NCBI RefSeq assembly: GCF_002095575.1
Contig: NZ_MLJJ01000009.1
Location: forward strand, 1-64,000
Direction of reading: 5' to 3'
Source of the DNA: Pantoea septica
GTDB lineage: Bacteria > Pseudomonadota > Gammaproteobacteria > Enterobacterales > Enterobacteriaceae
DNA length: 64,000 nucleotides
Shown here: piece after piece, positions 30,978-39,775 of the stretch
Position numbering within the stretch: the first letter of the stretch is position 1
How the letters are laid out: each line of letters begins with the position of its first letter
Notes under the pieces: generated by a model
The model's database searches: none
Seen by the model: the letters and a program-made list of their open reading frames with translations, nothing else
Told to the model about the DNA's origin: nothing
Translations under genes and position numbers: made by a program

Positions 30978-31726
30978 GGCTTATCCCTGCCTTTCCACTG
31001 TGCGATGCTGATGGGTTCGAGATGCAGATCTTCGTTGTGCCGCTCGATATAGGGGCGATAGTCGTAGCGCGCGCCAGGAAAGCCCAGCATCTTCCACGAC
31101 GCCATATCGCGGTTGCCGCCGTAGATGGGATCGGCGAAGAAGCCCTCCATGGTGTTGTTCAACACCTCGATAAACAGCGACTGCGCATCGAAGCCTTCGA
31201 AATGCACCTTGCCTGCTTCCATCGCGGCCAGCAGCGCGTCCTGCTGCTGCGGCGTCAGGTCTTTAAAACGTTTCTGAGAGGTCTGCTGAACGTAGCGCTC
31301 GAGCGCGGCCAGGCCCTGACGGTAGCGCTGCTGCGGCACCAGCGGCGACTGATCGCCCTGCTCAGGGGTACCTTTCTGGAACGGGCCTTCCATATAAATG
31401 CGCTCGAACGTGCCGTAAAAACCGTGAAGCTGACGATCGATAAACTGCGCGCAGCCCGCCTCTTTACCGCCCACGCTCAGCTCGTCGGCGGGGATCAGGC
31501 GATCGACGATGGCTTCGATGGTTTCAGCTTCTTCCTGAGTGAAAAAGAGCCAGCCGGGCTGGTCGAAGGTTTCAGGGGGATTATCGGAGAAGGGCGTCCA
31601 GCCCGGCGAACCCTTCAGGGATACGGCGTCGGCCGCGCGGGTAACGGTGGCGGCCACGCCAAGCGTAGACCAGGTCAACACCTGCCGTCGCGTGACGCCC
31701 GGCAACGTTTTGGCTCTTTTCTTCAT
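30974..31726 (-). CDS. Small (subunit 3) Tat-exported component of the gluconate-type dehydrogenase
   Basis: 250 residues belonging to the gluconate 2-dehydrogenase subunit 3 family. The N-terminus has a twin-arginine signal (VTRRQVLTWSTLGVAATVTRAADA). The body has FFTQEEAETIEAIVDRLIPADE and GKEAGCAQFIDRQLHG, then GFFADPIYGGNRDMASWKMLGFPGARYDY, typical of the family. It chaperones and stabilises the flavoprotein and carries it through the Tat system. It is first in the operon and overlaps the large-subunit gene by 4 nt. Confidence 0.9.
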   Translation of the reverse strand: MKKRAKTLPGVTRRQVLTWSTLGVAATVTRAADAVSLKGSPGWTPFSDNPPETFDQPGWLFFTQEEAETIEAIVDRLIPADELSVGGKEAGCAQFIDRQLHGFYGTFERIYMEGPFQKGTPEQGDQSPLVPQQRYRQGLAALERYVQQTSQKRFKDLTPQQQDALLAAMEAGKVHFEGFDAQSLFIEVLNNTMEGFFADPIYGGNRDMASWKMLGFPGARYDYRPYIERHNEDLHLEPISIAQWKGRDKP

Positions 31727-31909
31727 GTCGCTTCCTTAAGTCGTGTTATCAAATAAACGAAAATAAGTGATGTGGTTATGCGGTTGTTTTTATGATTTTG
31801 GGTGCTTGTAAAGACAGTGTTGATAATTGTAAGAAGGTGTCAAAACTGTATTGAAATGTAGAAGCGGCATTAAGCCTTAGCAACGTCATGGGATAAAATA
31901 ACGCACTTT

Positions 31910-32992
31910 ATGATCCTCAGCCGGAAAGCCCACTTGCGCCCAGATAAGCCCATATCGAATATCGAGTTCTGGTTCTATCGCCACTACCGCAGCGTGCATG
32001 GCGTGCGTATCGCCATCGCCTTTTTACTCACCTTTTTGCTGGTGCGGCTCACCGACATTCCCGAGGGCACCTGGCCGCTGATCACGCTGGTGGTGGTGAT
32101 GGGGCCGATCTCGACCTGGGGCAACGTTTTCCCGCGCGCCATTCAGCGTATCTGCGGCACTTTCGCCGGATCGATCTCGGGCCTGATCGCCCTTAAGCTG
32201 GAGATGATGTCGCTGCCGGTGATGCTGGCATGGTGCGGCATCGTGATGATGGTGTGCGGCTACCTGACGTTAGGCAAGCATCCCTATATGGCGCTGCTGA
32301 TCGGCATTACGCTCAGCGTGGTGGTCGGCGCGCCGGCGGGCGATTTCACCGTGGCGCTGTGGCGCGGCGGCGACGTGATCCTCGGCTCGCTGCTGGCGCT
32401 GCTGTTCAGCGCCATCTGGGCGCAGCGCGCCTATACCCACTGGCGCATCCAGCTGTCGGACTCGCTGGCGGAGATCGCCAAAATTTATCACGCCGGTTTT
32501 TCCCCCAACCTGATAGAGAAGCCGCGCCTGAAGAAGCCGCTGGGCAAACTGCTGACCAACGTCGTAAAAATGCGCGCGCTGCTGGTGCCGGCGAGTAAAG
32601 AGACGCGTATTCCCAAATCGGTGTTCGAGGCGATTCAGACCATCAACCGCAATATGGTGAACACGGTGGAGATGCAGATCGAAGCCTGGTGGGCCTCGCG
32701 CGAAACGCATCTTATCCTGCTCAACGCGCCGACGCTGCGGCGCACCCAGCAGATGACCGAAAAGACGCTGCACGCGCTTTCGGCGCTGGCGCTGCGCGGC
32801 GAGACCGACGAGGTGGCGGCCAACAGCCACGAGCTGACGGAAATCACCCGCGAGCTCAAGCAGCTGATCGCCGATGCGGGCAGCGAACGGCTGGAAGAGA
32901 CACCTATCTACGGCTATGTCTGGCTGAGTCTGGAGCTGGCGAAGCAGCTGGAGCGCATGACCGATCTGATCCGCCTGGCGCTGCGCAAATAG
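31910..32992 (+). CDS. yeeA: FUSC/YccS-family inner-membrane protein
   Basis: 360 residues, close to Escherichia YeeA. Five to six hydrophobic segments occupy about residues 35-185 (IAIAFLLTFLLVRLTDIPEGTWPLITLVVVMGP, LTLGKHPYMALLIGITLSVVVGAPAGD), followed by a soluble C-terminal half containing RIPKSVFEAIQTINRNMVN and ending PIYGYVWLSLELAKQLERM. The family resembles AaeB aromatic-acid exporters, but YeeA itself has no settled function. It is divergent from the dehydrogenase operon, with yeeX next on the same strand. Confidence 0.88.
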   Translation: MILSRKAHLRPDKPISNIEFWFYRHYRSVHGVRIAIAFLLTFLLVRLTDIPEGTWPLITLVVVMGPISTWGNVFPRAIQRICGTFAGSISGLIALKLEMMSLPVMLAWCGIVMMVCGYLTLGKHPYMALLIGITLSVVVGAPAGDFTVALWRGGDVILGSLLALLFSAIWAQRAYTHWRIQLSDSLAEIAKIYHAGFSPNLIEKPRLKKPLGKLLTNVVKMRALLVPASKETRIPKSVFEAIQTINRNMVNTVEMQIEAWWASRETHLILLNAPTLRRTQQMTEKTLHALSALALRGETDEVAANSHELTEITRELKQLIADAGSERLEETPIYGYVWLSLELAKQLERMTDLIRLALRK

Positions 32993-33153
32993 TCACCAGG
33001 GACAATGACTTAATGCGAAAGGCGCATTCTTTGCGCTAAGATAAGCGCCAGTCCGATTTTAGCGGCGACAATTGTCGCCCCGGCTGGCGAACCGCTAAGC
33101 TGAAGGTTATGACTCTACCCCCTGCGCAAGCAGGCCCAAAAAAAGGTGCCACC

Positions 33154-33474
33154 ATGGAAAATGCCAAGCAATCATTTCAGGACGTACTGGAGTTTGTGCG
33201 TATGTTCCGTCGTAAAAACAAACTGCAGCGTGAAATCACTGATAACGAAAAGAAAATCCGTGATAACCAGAAGCGCGTTCTGCTGCTGGACAACCTGAGC
33301 GAATATATCAAGCCCGGCATGAGTATTGAGGCGATTCAGGAAATCATCGCTTCCATGCGCTCTGACTATGAAGATCGCGTCGATGAATACATCATCAAAA
33401 ACGCCGATCTGTCGAAAGAGCGTCGCGACCTGTCGAAAAAACTGAAATCGATGGGCGAGCCGAAAGCGCAGTAA
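33154..33474 (+). CDS. yeeX: YeeX/DUF496 family coiled-coil protein
   Basis: 106 residues from ATG at 33154, chosen because the following [23 protein letters not shown] aligns with Escherichia YeeX and AAGGTG lies upstream. The protein is almost wholly charged and helical ([53 protein letters not shown]), so a coiled coil is likely. Function is unknown. It sits alone with its own strong terminator, and lies beside yeeA as in Escherichia. Confidence 0.92.
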   Translation: MENAKQSFQDVLEFVRMFRRKNKLQREITDNEKKIRDNQKRVLLLDNLSEYIKPGMSIEAIQEIIASMRSDYEDRVDEYIIKNADLSKERRDLSKKLKSMGEPKAQ

Positions 33475-33491
33475 GCGCAGGCTGAATGGCA

Positions 33492-33520
33492 AAACCCACG
33501 CTGAAGCGTGGGTTTTTTTT
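33492..33520 (+). terminator. yeeX terminator
   Basis: ACCCACGC and GCGTGGGT (8-bp stem, TGAA loop) are followed by an uninterrupted T run; A-rich sequence before the stem could also serve the convergent LacI gene. Confidence 0.92.
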
Positions 33521-33548
33521 CGCCTGAAGCCGGCGTGACTCGCTGAAA

Positions 33549-34610
33549 TCAGCGCTGCTGCAGCTGACGCGCGATACGCTGCAGCTGCTGCGCCAGCGCC
33601 TCGCGGTCGGGCCCTTCGCCGCCCGGCGCGGCGGTGGTGGCGCGCAGCACCAGCGCGGGCTCCAGCGGCCGGGAGGGCGGCGGCGCATCCTGCAGACGCG
33701 CCAGCAGCGTCTCGACGCACAGCTCCCCCAGCGCCTGGAGATCCTGGCGCACCGTGGTCAGCGGCGGCTGATACCAGGCGCTTTCGGCGGTATCGTCATA
33801 GCCGACGACCGAGATGTCGCCCGGAATCGCCACCCCGTGCTGATGCAGCGCGCGCATCGCGCCAAGCGCCATCTGATCGTTTGCCACCAGCAGCGCCTGC
33901 GGCAGGCGATCGGGCAGCTGTTGCAGCATCGCCTGGTAGCCAGACTGCGCGCTCCAGTCCCCCCGCAGCGCGCAGAAGGGCGTCAGGCGGTGCGTTGCCA
34001 GCGCCTCGCGCCACGCCGCTTCGCGCAGCTGCGCCGAAATCGCCTGCGCCGGGCCGCTCAGCAGCCCGATCTGACGATGCCCCAGCGCGATAAGGTGCTC
34101 GACGGCGGCCCGTGCGCCGCGCGCATTGGAGTACTGACACTGCGCCACCTGCGCCTGGGGTTCGACATCCATAAAAATCGCCGGCTTGTCGCCGCACAGC
34201 GTCTGGATCTGCTCCGCTTCCGCAGCGCTCAGCGGCAGATTGATCATCAGCGCATCGACGCGCTGCGCCAGCAGTTCGTTGACGGTCTCGGCGGCGCTGT
34301 TGTAGCTGCGCATGGCGATAACCAGATGGTAACCGTCGCGGCTGGCGCGCTGCTGGATCGCCGAGGCGATCTGCGCCGGCGCCATCAGCGCCAGATCGCT
34401 GGTGGCGAGCCCGAGCGTGCGCGTCGCTTTGCCCGCCAGTTGCTGCGCCACGCGGTTTGGCACATAGTTGAGCTGCTGCATGGCCGCTTCCACTTTCGCC
34501 CGCGTGCGCGGGGAGACCTGCTGCGAATGGTTAAGCACGCGGGAAACGGTCTGGTAGGAGACGCCGGCAAGGCGGGCGACGTCATCAAGAGTAATAGCGC
34601 GGGAAGTCAT
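33549..34610 (-). CDS. LacI-family transcriptional regulator
   Basis: 353 residues from ATG at 34610 with GGAG upstream. The N-terminal LacI HTH and hinge are ITLDDVARLAGVSYQTVSRVLNHSQQVSPRTRAKVEAAMQQLNYVPNRVAQQLAGKATRTLGLA. The rest is a periplasmic-binding-like effector domain (LVIAMRSYNSAAETVNELLAQRVDALMINLPLS, ISVVGYDDTAESAWYQPPLTTVRQD). No sugar operon is adjacent, so the target is unclear; divergent ydcF and the own gene are the nearest candidates. GC content matches its neighbours. Confidence 0.9.
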   Translation of the reverse strand: MTSRAITLDDVARLAGVSYQTVSRVLNHSQQVSPRTRAKVEAAMQQLNYVPNRVAQQLAGKATRTLGLATSDLALMAPAQIASAIQQRASRDGYHLVIAMRSYNSAAETVNELLAQRVDALMINLPLSAAEAEQIQTLCGDKPAIFMDVEPQAQVAQCQYSNARGARAAVEHLIALGHRQIGLLSGPAQAISAQLREAAWREALATHRLTPFCALRGDWSAQSGYQAMLQQLPDRLPQALLVANDQMALGAMRALHQHGVAIPGDISVVGYDDTAESAWYQPPLTTVRQDLQALGELCVETLLARLQDAPPPSRPLEPALVLRATTAAPGGEGPDREALAQQLQRIARQLQQR

Positions 34611-34695
34611 TGATTTCTCCACAGGACAGAGGCGGCCAGTGTAGCAAATTTTTCGTCGCGCAGGCGCGCCTGCGCGCAACCCGAACGGAGGAGAG

Positions 34696-35490
34696 ATGCA
34701 GCTTAATCATCAGGCCATTCAGGATCTCAATCTTATCGCCGCCTGGCTGGCGCTGGACGATATGCCCGTCGAAGGCGACATCGAAGCGGATATGGCGATA
34801 CTTGCCGGCCACGCCGTGCTGCCGAATATCGAGGGCGCGGTGGCGCTGGCGAAAAGGTTCGGGCTGCCCTTGCTGCTCAGCGGCGGCATCGGCCATGCCA
34901 CCGGCGCGCTGGCGCAGGCGATGGCGCTGCATCCGCTCTATCGCGATATCGAGACGCGCGGCAAAAGCGAGGCGCAGATGCTGGCGGCAATCGCCCGCGT
35001 TTTCGGCGGCCTCGACGAAGAGCATCTGCTGCTGGAGGAGGCGTCGCGCAACTCCGGCGAAAACGCCGCCTTCAGCCAGCGCCTGCTCGACGCCCGCCAG
35101 CTACGGCCGCAGCGCGTGGTGCTGATTCAGGATCCGCTGCTGCAGCGTCGCGCCGACGCCACTTTTCGCTGGCAGTGGCGCGCGCGCGACGACGCGCCGC
35201 GCTTTATCAACTGGCCGGTATTTACCCCGGTCGTGATCCTCGATTCCGGCATGGCGCGCATCACCGGCGCGCCGCCGCAGGGTCTGTGGTCGCTGGAGCG
35301 CTTCGTGCAGCTGCTGATGGGCGAAGTGCAGCGCCTGCGCAACGATGCACAGGGCTACGGCCCGCGCGGCGCCGGCTTTTTCGGCGAAGTCGAGATGCCC
35401 AATGCGGTAGACGCCGCCTGGCATCGCCTGATGCAGTTGCCCGCCGTGCGGGCGCGGCTGGCGGCCGCACGCGAGTTAACGACTCTTTAA
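34696..35490 (+). CDS. ydcF: YdcF-like DUF218 protein
   Basis: 264 residues; Escherichia YdcF has 266. Shared landmarks are the N-terminal IAAWLALDDMP, DMAILAGHAVLPNIEGAVALAK, LPLLLSGGIGHAT, EEASRNSGENAAFSQRLL, VVLIQDPLLQRRADATFRW and the C-terminal LWSLERFVQLLMGEVQRLRNDAQGYGPRG. There is no transmembrane segment or signal peptide, unlike ElyC/SanA relatives. YdcF has been reported to bind S-adenosylmethionine but its function is unsettled. Its last 15 bases overlap the convergent reductase gene. Confidence 0.85.
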   Translation: MQLNHQAIQDLNLIAAWLALDDMPVEGDIEADMAILAGHAVLPNIEGAVALAKRFGLPLLLSGGIGHATGALAQAMALHPLYRDIETRGKSEAQMLAAIARVFGGLDEEHLLLEEASRNSGENAAFSQRLLDARQLRPQRVVLIQDPLLQRRADATFRWQWRARDDAPRFINWPVFTPVVILDSGMARITGAPPQGLWSLERFVQLLMGEVQRLRNDAQGYGPRGAGFFGEVEMPNAVDAAWHRLMQLPAVRARLAAARELTTL

Positions 35491-36387
35491 ATAAACCTGC
35501 AAATTGACGTTCACCGCGTTGAGCAGCGGCACGCTGACGCCGTTGCGCGCCGCTCGCTTCACCAGATCGCCGATCACCTGTTCCGCTTCGATATCGAAGC
35601 CCTGACATAAATCGCGATACATCGAGGAGGTCATCGGCGTCGCGGGATTGCTCAGCAGCTCAAGGATCTTCGCCGTTACTGCCGGCCGCGGCTGGTAGCC
35701 GTCGGCGGTAATGGTTGCCAGCACCTCGCTGAAGATGCCGCGCAGCAGCGCTTCGCCGCCCTCGGCGCTGAGCGCCTGCTGCGTATCGCCGCGCGCCAGA
35801 CAGCAGACCGCGCCGAGCGTGCTCAGCAGCAGCCATTTCTCCCAGAGTTCCCCGATAATATTGTCGCTGAAAATGGTGTCGACGCTGGCCGCGCGCAGCG
35901 CCTCGTCCACGCGCTGCAGCCGCGCGTCGTTACGGCCATCCAGCGCGCCGTAATAGATCTGGTGCAGCGACGTCATCCGTACCACTTCGCCCTGTTCGCC
36001 CAGCGTAGCGTTGATTTTTACCAGCCCGCCGATCACCTTGTCGCCGAAGCGATCGCGCAGCGTGTCGAAATGACGCATGCCGTTGAGGATCGGCATAATC
36101 AGCGTCTGTTCGCCCACGGCGGGCGCAATGTCTTCTATCGCCTGCGCCAGCGCAAAACTTTTCACCGTCAGGATAATCAGGTCGTAGGGACCGCGCAGCG
36201 ATCCCGCCTGCGCCAGCTGCGGCTGCAGCTTCTCCACCCCCTGCGGCGTGCGCAGCACCAGGCCGTTTTCGCTGAGTTGCCTGAAGCGACGCTCGCGTAC
36301 CAGAAAGGTCACGTCGCGTCCCGCCTGCGCCAGACGCGCGCCAAAATATCCGCCGGTCGCCCCGGCGCCTACGATAAGAATGCGCAT
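35476..36387 (-). CDS. 2-dehydropantoate 2-reductase (ApbA/PanE family) oxidoreductase
   Basis: 303 residues. The NADPH-binding loop is MRILIVGAGATGGYFGARLAQAG, the catalytic lysine segment is IGELWEKWLLLSTLGAVCCL, and the C-terminal domain contains SSMYRDLCQGFDIEAEQVIGDLVKRA with the conserved substrate-binding serine/glutamate. The KPR family includes PanE for pantothenate synthesis and several relatives acting on other 2-oxo acids. This is probably a paralogue rather than the main PanE, so no symbol is given. It converges on ydcF with a 15-nt overlap. Confidence 0.85.
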   Translation of the reverse strand: MRILIVGAGATGGYFGARLAQAGRDVTFLVRERRFRQLSENGLVLRTPQGVEKLQPQLAQAGSLRGPYDLIILTVKSFALAQAIEDIAPAVGEQTLIMPILNGMRHFDTLRDRFGDKVIGGLVKINATLGEQGEVVRMTSLHQIYYGALDGRNDARLQRVDEALRAASVDTIFSDNIIGELWEKWLLLSTLGAVCCLARGDTQQALSAEGGEALLRGIFSEVLATITADGYQPRPAVTAKILELLSNPATPMTSSMYRDLCQGFDIEAEQVIGDLVKRAARNGVSVPLLNAVNVNLQVYLKSR

Positions 36388-36459
36388 GTTCGATTTTCCC
36401 TTAGCCGTTGAGGCTCCTACCTTAAGACCTGACGGCGGCGGTTGCCAGCGTTGCGTGGC

Positions 36460-36765
36460 TCAGCGCCGCGCTATCGCCGCCAGCAGGGCGGGGAGCAGGC
36501 CGGGAAAGCGCTGATCCAGGCAGTCGCGGCGCAGCGAAATCAGATTTTCCCGCCCGAGGGGACGCTGCCAGATCACGCCGCTGTCGCGCAGCACGCGCCA
36601 GTGGTGCGTCATGGTCGATTTGGCGATCTCGCCGCGCAGCGCGTTGCAGCTCTGTTCGCCGTGCTGCGCCAGCGTCTGGAGAATGGCGAGGCGAATCGGA
36701 TTGCCGAGCGCAAACAGCACGTTTTCCAGCTTAATCTCGTGCGGCTGCGGATGATTTTCCAGCAT
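36460..36765 (-). CDS. ArsR/SmtB-type winged-helix regulator
   Basis: 101 residues from ATG at 36765 with AGGA upstream. The winged helix is clear: LENVLFALGNPIRLAILQTLAQHGEQSCNALRGEIAKSTMTHHWRVLRDSGVIWQRPLGRENLISLRRDCLDQRFPGL. It has none of the CxC metal-binding pattern of arsenic or cadmium sensors; only isolated cysteines are present, so a non-metal signal is likely. It is divergent from the second EF-G gene, and a perfect 12-bp palindrome lies between the two. Confidence 0.88.
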   Translation of the reverse strand: MLENHPQPHEIKLENVLFALGNPIRLAILQTLAQHGEQSCNALRGEIAKSTMTHHWRVLRDSGVIWQRPLGRENLISLRRDCLDQRFPGLLPALLAAIARR

Positions 36766-36789
36766 GGTATTCCTGTTCTACGATCTGTC

Positions 36790-36801
36790 AATTGTACAAT
36801 T
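36790..36801. promoter_or_regulatory. Palindromic operator candidate between arsR-like gene and EF-G paralogue
   Basis: AATTGTACAATT is a perfect 12-bp palindrome in the 142-bp divergent region, 24 bp from the regulator start. It overlaps a TTGTAC/TATAGC-like promoter for either direction. A related half-site (CGTACAGT) lies about 30 bp to the right. Confidence 0.55.
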
Positions 36802-36907
36802 ATAGCTCAAACTGTTCGCATTTAGTCGTACAGTGGGCGTAAGCTGTTTTTCCGACGGCGCGCAATCCTGCACGCCGCGCCACACGTCTACTGACTAAGG
36901 ACGCATC

Positions 36908-39004
36908 ATGCCCCGAACACTTCCCGTTGAGCGTTACCGCAACATCGGCATCTCCGCGCATATCGATGCCGGTAAAACCACCACGACCGAGCGCATCCTG
37001 TTTTACACCGGAATGAGCCACAAGCTGGGTGAAGTGCACGATGGCGCCGCAACGACCGACTGGATGGCGCAGGAGCAGGAGCGCGGCATTACCATCACCT
37101 CGGCGGCGGTCAGCTGCTTCTGGCCCGGCATGGACGGCAGCTTCGCGCCGCACCGCATCAATATTATCGACACGCCCGGCCACGTTGACTTCACCATCGA
37201 GGTCGAGCGGTCGATGCGCGTGCTGGACGGCGCGGTAATGGTGTATGACGCCGTCGGCGGCGTGCAGCCGCAGTCGGAAACGGTGTGGCGTCAGGCGAAT
37301 AAATATCACGTGCCGCGGCTGGCGTTCGTCAACAAAATGGATCGCCAGGGCGCGGATTTCTTCCGCGTGGTGCAGATGATGAAAGATCGCCTCAGCGCAA
37401 ATCCGGTGCCGATCGTCATCCCCATCGGCGCGGAAGAGCACTTCAGCGGCGTGGTCGATCTGCTGAAAATGCAGGCGATTTACTGGGACGAGGCGTCTCA
37501 GGGCATGACCTTCAGCTACGCGCCGATCCCCGACGCGCTGCTGGACGAGGCGAATGCCTGGCGCGAAAAAATGGTCTCGGCGGCGGCCGAAGCGAGCGAT
37601 GAACTGATGGAAGCCTGGCTGGAGAGCGGCGATCTGGATCATGACCAGATTATCGCCGGCCTGCGCCAGCGCACGCTGCGCAACGAGATCCAGCCGATGC
37701 TGTGCGGCAGCGCCTTCAAAAACAAAGGGGTGCAGCGCATGCTGGATGCGGTGGTGGAGCTGATGCCGTCGCCGGCCGATATTCCGGCGATCAAAGGCGT
37801 GGATGAAAACGGCAACGAGGCGGAGCGGCATCCGGGCGATGACGAACCTTTCTCGGCGCTGGCGTTCAAGCTGATGAGCGATCCCTTTGTCGGCCAGCTC
37901 ACCTTTGTGCGCGTCTATTCCGGCGTGCTGCGCAAAGGCGACAGCGTCTGGAACGCGGTCAAGGGCAAAAAAGAGCGCATCGGCCGCATCGTGCAGATGC
38001 ACGCCAACGCGCGCCATGAAATAGAGGAGATCCGCGCCGGGGATATCGCCGCCTGCGTCGGGCTGAAAGAGGTTACCACCGGCGAAACGCTGTGCGATCC
38101 CAACGCCATTATTACGCTGGAACGCATGGAGTTCCCGGAGCCGGTCATTTCGCTGTCGATCGAGCCGAAAACCAAAGGCGATCAGGAGAAGATGAGCCTG
38201 GCGCTGCAGCGGCTGGCGGCGGAAGATCCCTCTTTCCGGCTGCACACCGACGAGGAGTCCGGCCAGGCGATTATCTCCGGCATGGGCGAGCTGCATCTGG
38301 AGATCATCGTCGACCGCCTGAAGCGCGAGTTCGGCGTCGAGGCGAATATCGGCCGTCCGCAGGTGACCTACCGCGAAACGCTGCGCAAGGCGGCGCGCGA
38401 CGTCGAGGGCAAGTTTGTGCGTCAGTCCGGCGGTAAAGGGCAGTATGGTCACGTGGTGCTGACGCTGGAACCGCTGGAGCCGGGCGGCGGCTTTGTGTTC
38501 GAAGACGCCACCAAAGGCGGCGTGGTGCCGCGCGAATATATTCCGTCGGTGGAAAAGGGCATCCGCGAGGCGCTGAACAGCGGCGTGATTGCCGGCTACC
38601 CGATCGTCGACCTGAAAGCGACGCTGACCTTCGGCTCCTATCACGACGTCGACTCCTCGGAGATGGCGTTCCGCATGGCGGCCATTCTCGGCTTCCGCGC
38701 CGCCGCGAAGCTGGCCGATCCGGTGCTGCTGGAGCCGGTGATGAAGGTCGAGGTCGAAACGCCGGAGGAGTATGCGGGCGGCATTATGGGCGATCTCTCA
38801 TCGCGTCGCGGACAGGTGCAGGGCATGGATGAGCACTTTGGCGGCCGCATTATCCGCGCCGAAGTGCCGCTGGCGGAGATGTTCGGCTACTCCACGGCGC
38901 TACGCTCGCTGACGCAGGGGCGCGCCACCTACAGCATGGAGTTCGCCCACTACGCGCAGGCGCCGCGTCAGGTGGCGGATGCGGTGGTCGCCGCGCGCGG
39001 CTAA
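36908..39004 (+). CDS. Second translation elongation factor G (EF-G paralogue)
   Basis: 698 residues, with all five GTPase motifs intact: G1 [12 protein letters not shown] (17-28), G2 in [10 protein letters not shown]3 DTPGH, G4 NKMD and G5 GSAF. Domains II-V follow in the normal order ([78 protein letters not shown] tail). By eye it is clearly EF-G but diverged from the housekeeping Enterobacterales FusA. It is not in a str operon (no rpsL, rpsG or tuf), and instead is divergent from an ArsR-type regulator. It may be a stress-induced or inhibitor-tolerant translocase; that is inference. Confidence 0.92.
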   Translation: MPRTLPVERYRNIGISAHIDAGKTTTTERILFYTGMSHKLGEVHDGAATTDWMAQEQERGITITSAAVSCFWPGMDGSFAPHRINIIDTPGHVDFTIEVERSMRVLDGAVMVYDAVGGVQPQSETVWRQANKYHVPRLAFVNKMDRQGADFFRVVQMMKDRLSANPVPIVIPIGAEEHFSGVVDLLKMQAIYWDEASQGMTFSYAPIPDALLDEANAWREKMVSAAAEASDELMEAWLESGDLDHDQIIAGLRQRTLRNEIQPMLCGSAFKNKGVQRMLDAVVELMPSPADIPAIKGVDENGNEAERHPGDDEPFSALAFKLMSDPFVGQLTFVRVYSGVLRKGDSVWNAVKGKKERIGRIVQMHANARHEIEEIRAGDIAACVGLKEVTTGETLCDPNAIITLERMEFPEPVISLSIEPKTKGDQEKMSLALQRLAAEDPSFRLHTDEESGQAIISGMGELHLEIIVDRLKREFGVEANIGRPQVTYRETLRKAARDVEGKFVRQSGGKGQYGHVVLTLEPLEPGGGFVFEDATKGGVVPREYIPSVEKGIREALNSGVIAGYPIVDLKATLTFGSYHDVDSSEMAFRMAAILGFRAAAKLADPVLLEPVMKVEVETPEEYAGGIMGDLSSRRGQVQGMDEHFGGRIIRAEVPLAEMFGYSTALRSLTQGRATYSMEFAHYAQAPRQVADAVVAARG

Positions 39005-39016
39005 GCGCGGGGCGCG

Positions 39017-39775
39017 TTACAGGGCCGTCACGCCGAGCGCGGCGGCCTGCTCCTCCCAGCGTATTATCGCCTGATACGCGGCGCGTTCCGGCACGGTAAA
39101 GCCAGTAATAAAGCTGGCGCGCGCCGCCTTCTCCTCGACAAACTGCGTCAGCACGCGGCGCAGCGTCGCCAGGGTCTCTGCATCCGTTCGCGCGGACGTT
39201 ATCAGCGGCGGGGCGGGGCAGAGCGGCGTTTCGCCGACGATCGCCAGTCCCGCCAGCTCGTGCGCGGCGTGTCGCCGCAGCAGCGCCCAGGTCAGGCAGT
39301 CAATCGCCGCAATATCCGCTTTCCCGGCGCGCAGATGCGCCAGCGACTGGCGATGGCTGCCGCTCAAATGCGCGGTGCTGAAGAAGCGGCCTTCCTGCGC
39401 CAGCGGCGCGATAAGGTAGCGCAGCGCGTTATAGCCGGAGTGGGAGTCGAGGCTGTTGGCCACCGCGCGGCGGCCGCGGAAATCGGCCAGCGTGCTGTTT
39501 TCATCCTCCTCGCGCGCCACCAGCCAGCTGCGGTAGCACGCGCCGCGACAGCCCGGTGCGCTGAGTTCAAATGCGCCGACCAGCTGCACATCTGGCAGCT
39601 GCGTCATCAGCGGATAGCCGCAGGTCTGGCTCAGCAGCAGATCGCCGGCGCGCCAGTGCGCCAGCAGATCGTCCGGCCATTCAACATCCGCCCGTAACGG
39701 CTGCGCCAGCCTGGCGGTCAGCGCCTGGGTGTGCGGACGGTGGATGTCGTACATCGGAAGCGAAAGCCGTTTCAT
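39017..39775 (-). CDS. PhnD-like substrate-binding-domain protein, cytoplasmic
   Basis: 252 residues from ATG at 39775; the longer open frame upstream is the other frame of the desaturase gene. The fold reads as a phosphate/phosphonate binding protein (PhnD-like): SLPMYDIHRPHTQALTARL, LLLSQTCGYPLMTQL, FRGRRAVANSLDSHSGYNALRYLIAPL, GSHRQSLAHLRAGKADIAAIDCLTWALL and the final ITGFTVPERAAYQAI. There is no signal peptide, so it is either cytoplasmic or a sensor-like relative. No ABC permease is nearby. Its first 95 bases overlap the end of the desaturase gene in another frame. Confidence 0.75.
   Translation of the reverse strand: MKRLSLPMYDIHRPHTQALTARLAQPLRADVEWPDDLLAHWRAGDLLLSQTCGYPLMTQLPDVQLVGAFELSAPGCRGACYRSWLVAREEDENSTLADFRGRRAVANSLDSHSGYNALRYLIAPLAQEGRFFSTAHLSGSHRQSLAHLRAGKADIAAIDCLTWALLRRHAAHELAGLAIVGETPLCPAPPLITSARTDAETLATLRRVLTQFVEEKAARASFITGFTVPERAAYQAIIRWEEQAAALGVTAL

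Noticed and set aside
36800..38644. 614-codon minus-strand frame opposite the EF-G paralogue
   Set aside because: Long antisense frames are common in GC-rich genes; this one is rich in H, R, A and L with no fold, and EF-G on the other strand is certain.
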